Source: Hydnum rufescens UP504 (Eukaryota; Basidiomycota; Agaricomycetes; Cantharellales; Hydnaceae). From it: a stretch of 64,000 nucleotides of DNA. Positions 44,927 through 56,363 of the stretch are shown piece by piece; position 1 is the stretch's first letter; each line of letters begins with the position of its first letter. Made by a program: the position numbers and the translations under genes. The notes under the pieces are model-generated. The model was not told the DNA's origin. It did not search any database and saw nothing but the letters and a program-made list of their open reading frames with translations. Where the stretch lies: contig MU128926.1 of assembly GCA_014904985.1 (NCBI GenBank), positions 320,297 to 384,296 of the forward strand. The letters are read 5' to 3'.

Positions 44927-45793
44927 ATGTCCCAAAAGCAAGCCACTCGCAACGCTATCACTCTGAAAGGGTCCACCGCTATAGTTACGGAGTTCTTCAA
45001 TTTCGCTATAAACAGGTGTGTTTGACTGAAATGGTAAGAGTGCAACCCGTACTTACTCGCTGATCCCCACGTCTAGGTTGGTTGAATTTACACCTAAATT
45101 GAACATCAGTTTGTGACCGCCGCATGGCGTCCTAGCATTTTATATCACCGGGGCGTCTATCCAGCTGGGGATTTCCATACCGTCAAGAAATACGGTCAGC
45201 CCGTTCTGTTGACGGAAGATCCAAACCTCGAGAACTACATTGCAAATATCCTGAAGCAAGTAGAAAGTGTGTTAGGTCCTTCGTTTCCGTCGTTCTTATT
45301 ATGCTCATTTTCCTTGGAACCAAGAGTGGCTCATGAGCAAAAATATCAACAAGTTGGTATTGGTTGTGCTCTCGGCTGACACGCGCGTCGTACGTGAACG
45401 ATGGGAGTTTGACATCCAAATTATGGAACCTGAAGCATCCAAAGATGGTTCAATGTGCGTCCCCGTCTTAAGGCACATTGATTGGCCTCGATTCTAAGTC
45501 TGATTTCTGTCGGTCCCAGTCCTGCTAAACCGGAGAAAGACATTCGAGCAGAAATTCGTGGAATTCTAAAACAAATTGTTGGTTCAAATGCCTATATGCC
45601 TACGCTATCCGACCCTTGTATATTCGACATCCTCGCATACACTGAAGGCGACGCCGAGGTCCCCGCGGAAGAATGGAAAGACACACATGGGCATCTTATT
45701 GATGCAGGCAAAGCGCAACAAGTCAAACTAAAAAGTTTCGATACCAAGTTGCATCGAATTGACGCGATGGTCGCGTATCGATACGAGGGGTGA
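44927..45793 (+). CDS. MAD2: Mitotic spindle checkpoint protein Mad2 (HORMA domain)
   Basis: Holds back Cdc20 until chromosomes are attached. Exon 1 MSQKQATRNAITLKGSTAIV, TEFFNFAIN; exon 2 SILYHRGVYPAGDFHTVKKY, GQPVLLTEDPNLENYIANIL; exon 3 WLMSKNINKLVLVVLSADTR, VVRERWEFDIQI; exon 4 PEKDIRAEIRGILKQIVGSN, YMPTL, and the mobile C-terminal safety belt KLHRIDAMVAYRYEG. Length (about 205 residues) and all HORMA landmarks agree with Mad2 and not with Rev7 or Hop1. Introns are in frame. The first intron is long for this window (about 100 bases). Confidence 0.92.
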
Positions 45794-45913
45794 TGAATTA
45801 CATACCCTATTCAAGTCCACCCGATCCCAATTCTTGTGCATTTTCTTTCAAGTCCCTATTGTTCTTCTGCATAGACGACGAATGACTGATAGCATAAATG
45901 ACTGAAAAATACA

Positions 45914-47503
45914 TCATCTACGGCCCTTGTACTTCTTCTTGGATGGCATCCCGGCCTCATGTGAGTCGTCGTCGCGGTCCATGGTGTCCCTCTTACTCTC
46001 TCGTTTCCTCTTCGAGGTCGCACGGGTATCCGTACTCTTGGCCTCTTTCAGTTCCTTGATAGCAACTCTCTGTGCCTCGCCAACTCTTTCCATCAATAAT
46101 GCCACCTCATCCTTCCGGACCTCGAATTTCTTCAACTGCTTGCCGATCATCTCCTCGATGCGCTGCAACAACCCGACGTCATACTGCGTGACAATAGTGA
46201 TGCTTTTCCCCGCGCGACCTGCACGCGCCGTGCGGCCTACGCGGTGCACGTAATCTTTTGAGTGTTGGGGAATGTCGAAGTTGATCACAACGTCCACTAG
46301 AGATATATCGAGTCCTCGTGAGGCAACGTCTGTAGCAACGAGGATGCTCCGCCCTCCGCTTCGGAACTTATTCAGTGCCCCAAGACGCGCTGATTGGGAG
46401 AGCTGACCATGGAGGGGTATCGCAGCCATACCTAGCGCACGTAGTAGGAGGGTAAGGCGTTGGGCGTCGTGAACTGTGCGAGTGAAAACAATGATCGAGT
46501 TTTGTGCGAGGTCATTCAAGAGAAAGACAAGGTGCACATCCTTTTGAACATAAGGCACTAGGAGGAAGTACTGCAATAGGGTGGAGACAGTGGAGTATCT
46601 GGTCGCCATGAATGAGGATAATGTAAAGAGCTGCAGGTCTCACACCACTCACTTGGTAGACACCTCAACTCGAACAGGGTTATTTAAACTTGCACGTTGA
46701 AGCTTCGCCACCTTTGTAGTCATGGTTGCAGAAAATAGGAAGGTATTTCGCTCCTTGGGGATGACTTGAAGGATTTTATCGATTATTGGACCAAAATCCA
46801 TGTCAAGCAGTCGGTCAGCTTCGTCCATAACCAAATACTTCAAATTTCGCAAACTAAATCCTTTGGTGTGCTCTAAGTGATCCTGCAGACGGCCTGGGGT
46901 GGCAATGATGATATGAGGACGTTTCGATAGGGCGATAGACTGGGACATCTTGTCCATTCCTCCGACTATTACAGCACAACGAACGCCGATGGCAGATCCA
47001 AGAGATTCAAATTGTGTCGATATTTGATACGCAAGCTCACTGACAGGATATGGAGAATATCAGAGAGGTCAGAAGAAATTAAAGTCAAGACGGACCGAGT
47101 GGGCGCCAAGACACAGGAAAAAAAGGGCATCGGCTCCTCCCAAAGCTTTTGCAATATTGGTAGTGCAAAGGCCGCAGTCTTCCCTGACCCCTACATGTGC
47201 ATATTAGTATAGTATCTGACAGAATGGAATAAAATCGCGTACCGTCTCCGCCACCCCAATAATATCACGACCTTCCAGTGCAGGTGGAATGGCCCCGACC
47301 TGAATTTCGGTCGGTGCTGTGAATTTCAGTTGCGCAAGTGCAGTAAGTAAGGGAGAAATGACGCCCAGAGAGTCAAAAGTTGTCGGTGAAGTGGACTTTC
47401 CAACGGGGCCAGGATAAGTCATTTCACGCTCAGACTCAGAACCATCAAGTACCGTATTTGGCGAGCCACTGCGCGAACTCGATGCTTCAGTGGGCGACGG
47501 CAT
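45914..47503 (-). CDS. RRP3: ATP-dependent rRNA helicase Rrp3 (DDX47)
   Basis: Nucleolar DEAD-box helicase needed for early pre-18S rRNA cleavage. Motifs in order: Q motif with [36 protein letters not shown] (Walker A), [25 protein letters not shown] (Rrp3-type), [32 protein letters not shown] (DEAD), [20 protein letters not shown] (SAT), [48 protein letters not shown] and [16 protein letters not shown] basic tail ([18 protein letters not shown]) serves nucleolar targeting. Four introns, all in frame. LEHTKGF and [17 protein letters not shown] distinguish Rrp3 from Dbp8/DDX49. It converges on MAD2 and diverges from R3. Confidence 0.92.
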
Positions 47504-47663
47504 TCGGTAAGAAAAGCCAACGGCAAGTGCCGAGAGCCATATGTACTGATGTAATCAAGATCGAGTCGATGATGCCCCGGAATGCCTCTTTGAGGGAAGC
47601 CTCGTGGCGATTGCTTCCAACAGCTCCCCTTCGTCTCTAACTCCTTCTCTGCTCTTCCTTCTA

Positions 47664-49972
47664 ATGTCTCCATCGAAGATTTTCGTTACAGCGGAGAGAA
47701 TTCCCTTGGTCCTTTGGTTGGATCCTTCGATTGAGCCGAAGAAGCGGAAGTCGTGCTCTAAGGTTATAGTCGTGGGTATTATAACAAGCCTCCACCAACT
47801 GCTTCTCATGCAACGGAGTAGATCCATGGAGGCTTTGTTACTGACATCAAGTCCTTCGCCGATTTCTCGATATGCTCAAAAGCTGTGAACCCTGGGGCTA
47901 ATGAGGGCACCGTCTGGGCTGATTTGGCATGGATATACGACTCCGTCGCAAAGGGGGTCCTCTTGGACGTGATGAAATACATTCCAAAATCGGCATCCAT
48001 CATATCAATCTCTAGTGATTCCGAATCCGATAGGGCCTCCGTGCACGTTTTGCAGCCAAAAAATGACAGCCCTCCCACCCAAGAGATTTCTGACGACCCT
48101 CCTTTTACTAATGACGAGTATCTCACTTTGATCAAATTCCTCGCATCAATACGTGTACATAATGAGGACACTCAGTGGCAGAAGTTTCATCGGATGGTAT
48201 GGGGCACCCGTACTCTATGTGGACTGCTAATCACTTTCGTTCAAGCATCCCCAACGAAGCCGTGAGTCGTGGACTAATTGTGTGCGACGCAATCGTGAGT
48301 TCTTCAATGAGCAAGTCAGCTTGTTGGAGGCCAGGGAGCCTTTTCGGTTAGTGGATAAATTCCATCCGGGGGTGCCCAACAGGTGAATCTTTCGAGTCGC
48401 TGTTCACCTGAACTGTGGGCCTAACGCATTTCATTGGAACGAAAATGGAACCGCGGTCGTTCCCCTCAGAGGCAGAGCTCTGATGTACACCCAGAAGGAG
48501 CGTGATGCAATGTCCAAACATCTTTCCACCACCAAACTTAAATGGCGAAGAGATGTTTGGGCGGAATTCCAGAAGAAGGCATGTCCAAAGAATTGTCTCA
48601 TTACTTCCCCATACTGTGTGCTAAATTTACGCTTTTAGCACCCTCATCGGACTTTGGCCTCGTATCTTCGATATGATTATGCACATCCCTCCTTGGAGCC
48701 TGAAACTCGTCCAGGTGGTCCAGCAGCCGAAAGAGAGAGTGCAAACAAAGTTACCAAGGTTGCCAAGATGGAGTCGACGTCCAGCAACCCTCAGTCAGGT
48801 TCGAACTTCACTTCGGAGGAAATCCAAGCCATGATTCAGCATATTTCTGCATTACACAAGTCCCCGCGTTCGCTCTCATCGTGGAAATCATTTGCAGATA
48901 AAATGGCAAGTCTGGGTCATGTCGCGTGATGGCTAATCTCATTTCCCAATACACAATTGTCAGATCCAGTCTAGACGTTCTGCCGCTTCCTGGCGTGCTT
49001 ATTATATGTCTCGAGAAGAGTGGTTCGACGAGCAGGCTAAATCTAAGAGGGGTCATTCAGAGCCATTAACTCCGTTATTACCTCTTTCCCCGAAGCCGCT
49101 TCCAGACCCGAGACGAGTCCCTTCTCTGAAACGTCTGCCTTCGTTGGATGCCATTTCTTCACTCCCAGTTTCTCGCAGAAGACGAGGGGACTCTCCTGTG
49201 TGGGAGCATGCTGAGACAGGGCAAAGACCAAGATCCGCGGGACATCCCGCCTCGTCTCCTGGACATAAAGCCGATAGGAGTGATGAAAGATCAGTTTCGT
49301 TGGGCACAGCTCAGTATGTTTCCGTTGCCCCGAAGTCGTTGGTTAATCGGGTTGCCCATCGTTTTTGTCTGTAGCCGAGCTCCCGTTGTCCACGCTGGGC
49401 AACTATGTCACTCGCCTGCTGCAGAAGACTCGAAGAAACGTTCTAGTTGCAGTGCTGAGAATCCGGACAATGATTTGCTGGATATACTCTCTGTTCTCAT
49501 GATGCTGGCAACCGAAAGTATGAATCCCTCCATAGAGGACTGGATCCGATTCGCGAGCAAAGTATGCATGTGCTCCTGGATGGCGGGGTTGAGTTATAAT
49601 ATTTTCTGATCAGAATTCGCACCGCACTCCATCGTCCTGGATAAACTTCCACGAAACACACGAGAAATTGTTTCGTAGTCTGGTGTCTCGTCTCGATCCT
49701 CCGGAGGACTCTTCGCCCGCTTGGAATAATTTCTCCTCGCACCAAGCGCTCTCGCTAGCCCGCTTTCTTGCTAAACAGGGGGTGAATCCAAACCCAAGGA
49801 ATTGGCGTGATTTTTCCAAACAGGTTTCTCTAACTCGATCTACTGGTCAATCTGTACTGATCACCTTTTCTCCTTAATTCAGCATGAATCTCACTCATTA
49901 GAATCTTGGGTCGCTTTCAAGAATCACTTTGGCCGGTCTCTCATGCGACTGATGCGCGAATATCATGTGTAA
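47664..49972 (+). CDS. Rap1-like BRCT plus tandem Myb-like protein, paralogue R3
   Basis: Third, more divergent member of the R1/R2 family, 5 kb away on the other strand. MSPSKIFVTAERIPLVLWLD and, after an intron, IHGGFVTDIKSFADFSICSK, DLAWIYDSVAKGVLLDVMKY form the BRCT-like domain. Five modules follow, each cut by a phase-0 intron before its last helix: FTNDEYLTLIKFLASI...FHRM/HPQRSRESWTNCVRRNR; YTQKERDAMSKHLSTT...FQKK/HPHRTLASYLRYDYAHPS; FTSEEIQAMIQHISALH...FADKM/IQSRRSAASWRAYYMSRE; DNDLLDILSVLMMLATES...RFASK/NSHRTPSSWINFHETHEK; SSHQALSLARFLAKQGV...FSKQ/HESHSLESWVAFKNHFGR. It ends LMREYHV at 49972. Modules 2 and 3 use GC donors. The start is the first ATG before the BRCT region; an earlier one is possible. 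Confidence 0.6.
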
Positions 49973-50488
49973 CCGGACCCCGCGATTAGCTGTCACATTC
50001 TTGTTAGCCTCTCGTCTCAGATCTTGAAGCCGCGGGGGCTCATTCCATTGACGATAAGGGATAATTGTGCATTTCAGATCTCGCCATCCACTTCTACGTG
50101 TAGATGGCGGGACTATTCCTCCTTTGAATGCTGTTGGTAGTAATACTTACAGAAGTGGTTGGAAGTTGTGATGATCCTCACCCAGCGAGCTCCATGACTC
50201 GGTCTCTTCACGAGGGACAACCATCATGAGTTCCCATTATATTGAAGATATGATTACGCTTTGAGAAACTGGCGAACGGGGGAATGGCCCGTTAGGAAGT
50301 TAGCCCGTCGGCGCTTAAAACCCCATGCATGCCCAAGCGAAAGAGATCGTTCCATCCGTAGGGATAGAGAACGTTCGCCACCCGTGCTTCATTTTTTTCT
50401 TTTCCCGGGCCAGTAGACTGGACTGTTGCTCACGGCGACACCAAAATTCCGCCAGAAAACCTTCACTTGTACTATTTCCTGGCGCATA
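49973..50488. other. Intergenic stretch, no gene recognised
   Basis: 3' flanks of R3 and the kinase-like fragment. No coding pattern, repeat or RNA gene seen. Confidence 0.4.
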
Positions 50489-51308
50489 TCAACATTCATC
50501 CTCAGAAACTACCCATTTCAGCCTCTTGCTTGTCCCAGTAAATCTTCTGCGATTCCGCAATATAAAGTCATTGAAAGACTCCTCGGTGAAGTCCTTGCTC
50601 GTGACTCCGTCGCCTAACAGTGTAGACACCTGGTTCCAAATCTCTGTCTCTTTCTCGCACTTCATCGTCTGTTTCTGCCGTTTTCCATCAGTTCCCAGTA
50701 GCAATCCCCAGATAGCCCATTTCTTCCACATATCCGGGCGAAAAGCACGGAATAGAAAGCGATGGCATACAGGGGATATTGAGCAGATTGGCATTGGAAT
50801 AAGCGATCCATTAGTCTGTATCGCTGGAGTACAGGGTCGACATTGATCGGCTTAGGAAAGGGTTGTCGGGATCGGTAGTGAATGATACACGTTTGAGATA
50901 CCATGCGTCTTTCCCGAAACCTTCACCTCTGAATAGCGCCCCATTCGCCTCGGTGCTATAATGAAGGATATGGGGTGCTGGAATGGAGGTGTACCCCTCG
51001 ATGTATTGCATCGTTGCCACCTCGCTGGCCATAACATCTTGGAGTGTTCGACGGTCAGTTGATTTGCGGGTCGAACTGGCACACGAACAACGACAAGGTC
51101 TGGCTGGGCGTTGGGAATGTGAAGGAAACGTACGAGATTGTAGCCGCCCAAGATCTGGTCTCCCCAATTGTATGGGATGAGTTCGACACGCCACTGCCAT
51201 AAGAGTATGCCAATTTATGGAATTTATAGTAAGCTCAACTACAGAATCGTCAGTGGTAAAGCCAGATGCAGGCGAGGATACATCGTGCGTGCTGGCCGAG
51301 ACCGCCAT
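50489..51308 (-). pseudogene. Aminoglycoside-phosphotransferase-like (APH-fold) gene, broken frame
   Basis: The best stretches are YNWGDQILGGYNLVRFLHIP, PDLVVVRVPVR, ASEVATMQYIEGYTSIPAPH and ILHYSTEANGALF. They resemble the N-lobe of fungal APH/choline-kinase-like proteins, where EVATM..I....IPAP.I..Y is common. The later part (PINVDPVLQRYRLMDRLFQC, FRPDMWKKWAIWGLLLGTDG) has no recognisable catalytic loop (HGD....N). The frame changes at least twice (near 51040 and 50880), and no single intron model mends this. The ATG at 51308 (MAVSASTHD) is the likeliest start. It may be a decayed gene or an error-hit one. Function not assigned. Confidence 0.4.
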
Positions 51309-51826
51309 TTCTGTTGTGGTCTGTTTTGGTTGCCTCGTGACGTCCGTGCTCTTCGTTAAGTTCTCCACTGACACCAGGCTCTTCGTGTCCAGAATATGCT
51401 CTGGCGAGCCCTAAATATTCAAACCAGAATTTCTATGCACAGGAGGCAATCTCCGTGGATGCAACCAGTGGAAGGTTATTATATGCCGAATGTAGATCTT
51501 CTCAAGTTTGATGAAAATGTAGTCAAAAAATTTCCCTAGACGGCAGTAAATTCTCTGGAATCCGGAATATCGTATATTAAGATGCCAATCGGCCTGCAAG
51601 AGCAGGCATGGTTTTATGGGGTCCAATTGCCGGGGCTCTGTACAAGTCTGTGCAGTCCAAGACAAACCGCGATCTGGGGGAGGAACAGGGATGTATTCTC
51701 TTGACCCGACATCTCCCTGTCTGGCTCTTTAGAGAGTGCTGACCCATGTGATCATTCTCCCATTACTGTAAACAAGGAACTATTGAACGAAGACAATTGC
51801 TAAATACAATGTGTACATACGGGGAG

Positions 51827-53695
51827 TCAGCAGTCCTGATGGTAAAAGTGATTCATGATTCCCTTCGTGACCGTGGTCGTCAAGTCGAAAATAGGATGTG
51901 TAGCATTCTGGATCATCCAAATCAGTATCGATTCTACGGATGATGCACAAACAAAATTTGATTACGAGACGGTTTGCCGCACCACCAACGTATCGGCTCG
52001 CGGGCTCATCCTCTTCCCACGACATGCTCGCGACAAAGACGTTCTTCAGCACTTCCTCTGAGAACCTCACGATATGATCATCGAAGACTTGAGTATCCTT
52101 CGAAGGCAGAGGTACCCATTTACGAATAATCTCTTCTTTTTGCTTAGCGGTTCGACGAACACGATGTTGGGCTGAGGAGAGTCCCGACAGGTTATACAGG
52201 GTATGATAGGCATCAGATGGCCGACCGGGTTTATCGCGCAGTCCACCAGATTCAGATTGCGAAGAGATGAGGATGAATCTCTGCAACGCCTCTGGAAGCA
52301 AGTCGGTCAGAAGGGGCGTGGAACGGCCAAGTGACAAGATATTTACGTCGATTAAAGAGGCACTCTGAGAACCAGGCTGTAGTGTGAACCTCATGGCTAT
52401 ATTAAGCATAGTGAGATCGTACCTTCTTCTCCAGCCCACTCATCTGTTATTCCGGCCGTCGGACTTTCATCATACTTAACTTTGGGAGCATCCTGCACCC
52501 CTCCCATGATTTCGGCAAGCATAGGGAATAGTCCCCCTAGCCACCAGCTGTAACAGCCATCAACAAGTTTGTTGGTTCTCCCCCTAAAGCCCCCAAGCTC
52601 TATATGCAGAGCCTGCAAGCTGATGGCCCAACGGTATAGGCGTTTGACATCAATCCCCATCCACTTAGTAGGATTGGGATGAGGATCCACGGCCTCCAAA
52701 AGTATAAGAGACGCGAGTGCACAATAGGAGTATCCGCCGTGTGCTTCGCCAAGCGGGGGGCGGGGCGAGGAGAGAAGACTCTCAAGGCTTGGCGGAGATG
52801 CAGAGAAGTATGGCTGAGATGCGGCACTGAAGCCTCCCTCATACGTCTGGCAACTAGTGTGTGACAGAATAAGTGGTTCTTTATTCGGCTTGTGCTTGTG
52901 AAGATCATACCTAGCCACAAACTCGCGCAGACCTCTCACCAATTCGGGAGTCAAGAGATTAAGCATCGTGGCAACGACGAGGAGACAGTAGATCCCTCTA
53001 TGTGGAGCCCCTTCATCGGAAGAACGGCGTTCATGATCGTGGGGCCCACGTACCTCATATCCACCTCACCATGATGACATACAAGAAACGAACCATCGGG
53101 CTCCTTTAATGACATAAACCATTCATACATTGCCTTGCGATCAATTTGATCCCATCCTCCATCAGGACTAGAAGAGCCCATTATGGCCAAAGTGCACACC
53201 GCAGCGTAATTTGAGAGGAGATGCGCATTTTGGGCAGGCCCTCCTCCAAATCCGCCTTTTGGATGTTGGGTTCGCAAAATAGTGGCAATCGCACTGTAAA
53301 ATATGTTCCATATGACATATTTCAGAGCTCAATACCTCGAATACTGGCGAGGTTGCTCCAAAAGCCATCCCGATGGCTCAGGAATACGCACCGTTCCTTA
53401 TTACTAGCGTCGAAGGATATTCCAAGTGTTTGAAGGGCCTGGAAGTTCCAAAACAATAACCAGGGCTGACTGGCGTCCTGGGAGGTATATCGCCTAGGAA
53501 ATCCCTGGAAAATTAACCGAGCTGTGAAATTCAAATGCGCGTTGCGGTTGATCTTGTATCTGGATGCAGTAGTCAATACTGCCCATAAACTCTAACGATG
53601 GGGGTGCGGCGCTCGCCTATCGGCATCACATTGCTCGAACAGCTTGGCTAAGGCATTTTCTGTAGCACTCTGAACGGACTTGTTGGGGTAGTCAT
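51827..53695 (-). CDS. RAM1: Protein farnesyltransferase beta subunit
   Basis: With the alpha subunit it attaches farnesyl to CaaX proteins such as Ras and mating pheromones. Motifs: FQGFPRRYTSQDASQPWLLF, ILRTQHPKGGFGGGPAQNAH, LLSNYAAVCTLAIMG, YEWFMSLKEPDGSFLVCHHG, CLLVVATMLNLLTPELV, CQTYEGGFSA, EAHGGYSYCALASLILL, LVDGCYSWWLGGLFPML, GGLRDKPGRPSDAYHTLYNL (DKPG, zinc site region) and the end NATHPIFDLTTTVTKGIMNH. The start is ATG 53695, provided one base is added to the C run at 53685-53688. A second base seems missing from the run at 53600-53604 just before the first intron. Otherwise the introns keep frame. The stop lies at 51827. Confidence 0.87.
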
Positions 53696-53901
53696 ATTGC
53701 CCTGTAATGACGTGGGATGTACCTGAGTAATCGAGGTCTCGGTTTGCACATGGTCACTCGGAGAGGGTTTGAAACGTCCCATCAGACTAGTAAGAGTAAC
53801 TAGGGTGAAAGGTTCAAGGCATATAACTGTTTTACAACGCTCAATCGCCGCGGGTTTGTATCCGATATTCTACTAGTCCTTTGCTGAGAGAAGTACAACA
53901 A

Positions 53902-56037
53902 TTACACCTCCTCCTGATACCCATCTACTTCGAAATCATCAAAATAATCATCGTCAGCGACTGAACGCTGGGGCACGAGCTCCTCTTCATCTGGTTCCAT
54001 GGTCTGCAACCCTGACAATCCCGAGAGACCACCCTCACTCTTATCGTCATCGCCATCATCCTTCTCATCAGCAGATGCGGAGGCGCGAGAGAGTATGGTT
54101 GTTGTCCTTTTCCTCTTCTTGCCTGCCCCATAATTATCAGAGAGAAGAGCCCCGACTGCTTCGTAATTAATTCGCTTTGAAAACTTGGATTTTTGCGCTT
54201 TCAGCATTGATTTGGTGGCTTCAGCGGCTGTGGCTCCCATTGCTGTCGATGCGTCTCGCGGTCTCGGAGGTTTCGAACGCTGGAAAAAAATCCCCAGCTC
54301 AGTTATTAAGAACAGATAACGCTCAAGTGACACGTGCCTTCTTTCGCGCGGTGGTTGACGTCCCGGATGCCTCATCGAGCCCTTTCGCTGCAAGCGAATG
54401 AGGAAATGAGAAATAAGAATCAATTAAAAGAAAGGGCGTGCGAAAGGGATAGAATTTACCTGCAATCGCCTCCAGATAATCACGATTGAACTCTACCCAA
54501 AGTCTAGTCTTTTTGACAACTTCCTCCTCGCTGCACAAGTAAGCATTGATTTCGTCGTCATCCAGGTCGACGAAGGCCTCTACCAATGGGGATCCGCCAC
54601 AGATTCTGTGGGAACTTCTCCCGTGGGGTCCGTCGATGGTTCCGGCTCTTGAGTAAGACCTTCCTCTCTTGCGGTATTGAATGATGCAGTAGAATGGACC
54701 AGAGTCTCTCCAGAAAGTAGCGCTTCCCCGGATTCGAGGTGCCGCTCCACTTCAGCCGCCATCTCGGTTTCGTCTGCATCAAATTGTTGGGCGTCATTCG
54801 CTGTCGACCCACCGAGTCCAGCTACATTCGGACCGTCGTCGCCTTCGATCTCGTCGCCTTCGCCGTCCCCATCGCCAGATTCATGTCTAAGACGTTTCTC
54901 TTTCCCGCGCGTGAATGCGGGTGGGTCAGCCTCCTCTTCAAGCCACAGACTCCTAAAATCTTGCACCGTAAGATTCCCACTGGGCGTATTCTTGAACTCT
55001 TCTAGGCGCTTTTTAACCGTGGTGTCAGCGATTTTAACGACTTGAACGATCTCTTGCACGCTCCGTCGAAAGTTATTCATGCGTGCAGCGAGGAGTAGGC
55101 AGGCACCACAAATTCCTGAAGGACGACGGCCCGTACGAAGCCAGTCTCTGTCGTAGCGCTGAACGAGCCGAATCGCATCTGTTGCTACTTGATGGGTTTC
55201 TTCCCCGAATTCGAGCATGGCTGCAAAACGTCCAATGTAGTGAGCGGGGTCGATTAATGGTAATTGGATATTAAGTGTCCGGATGAGTTTGGTATACGTT
55301 GCCCCCAGTGTGAACACGTTGATCTGAAGTAGCGAAGAGCTAGGGTCAATCATAAGAAACCGGAGAACGAGTATGGCAGGTGCATACGCGAAGTTTATCG
55401 GAAAAATCAATAAGCATATGTGAAGTCTGTTTCATGCGACAGCTAACGTAGAGACAGGTGGCGGCAATGTGCTGACTGCGCCTTCCCTTGATAAAGTTGG
55501 TGGTGATGCAAAGATTGAACCATCGTTGAGCAGCCTGAGATATTTGTTCACTGAGCTTCATCGCAAATGCAACCTCGTTTATCCGTTTGCGACCTAAGAC
55601 AGAAACAGAAGAGGGAGATTAAGGCGCGAACTCGTCGTCAAATTCAAGTGGCGACAGTGACTAACCATTCTCGATGACTTGCTCTCTTGATTCCATTCCT
55701 TGGCCAGCATACTTCCCACTCATTCTGGCACGCGCTTAAGGTCGGGCACGGGGTATTAGGAACAGAACTTGGAGTGGTGAAATGATCAATGCTCACTAGC
55801 ACCTGCAGCGACGAAGCTGCCATTCGCCACTGCTGCCCCGCTCGAGGTTTCGCCGAAGGTAATTTCAGAGACAATCGTATTTTCTTCAACGACAGTCCCA
55901 CATTGGACACAGAATCCATTTCCAGCTGCGGCATCATACTCGATGACAGTGCCAAAGCATTCTGGGCAAGTAGGCATTGGGAGTTGATTATCTTCGGAGA
56001 AGTCATTCAGTGGATTTGCTTCCGGTACCGTAAGCAT
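53902..56037 (-). CDS. BRF1: Transcription factor IIIB subunit Brf1
   Basis: Recruits RNA polymerase III to tRNA and 5S genes. N-terminal zinc ribbon: TCPECFGTVIEYDAAAGNGF then CVQCGTVVEENTIVSEITFG. Two TFIIB-like cyclin folds: AAQRWFNLCITTNFIKGRRS, HIAATCLYVSCRMKQTSHML, IDFSDKL, then LGATYTKLIRTLNIQLPLID, RLVQRYDRDWLRTGRRPSGI, CGACLLLAARMNNFRRSVQE. The Brf1-specific region VDLDDDEINAYLCSEEEVVK, TRLWVEFNRDYLEAIA follows, and an acidic end (DDDYFDDFEVDGYQEEV). One base is missing from a run of four G/C at 54588-54591, between VADP and LVEAFVDL; adding it restores the family sequence. The start at 56037 (MLTVPEANP) is the first in-frame ATG; MPTCPEC at 55977 is also usable. Confidence 0.9.
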
Positions 56038-56363
56038 CCCACCATTCACGGAAGGAACACTAAATCATCAATCCTCTGGCTTGTTAAAGCCTTGGCAATC
56101 GATCTTATCGAAGCATCTTCCTTCCCAAGAGCGGGGTGTTCAGTCCAGAGATTGTTACTTCAAAACACCCACGACCGAACTGTTTCTGGTTCCTTCCTCA
56201 CGCATCCTCAGCACCCTTTCTTGATACGTGATGATAGATGTATCACCCAGGGGGGTTTGAGCTGCCTCACAGTCCATGATATACAAACCACGATCGGTTG
56301 CTCAGACATACATTCTACGACGATATCATCAATACTAATCTTTAGCGCGTGGTCGCGTTATCA

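Noticed and set aside
45914..47503. Reading the helicase as Dbp8/DDX49
   Set aside because: LEHTKGF and [17 protein letters not shown] are Rrp3/DDX47 signatures and the C-terminal tail fits Rrp3.
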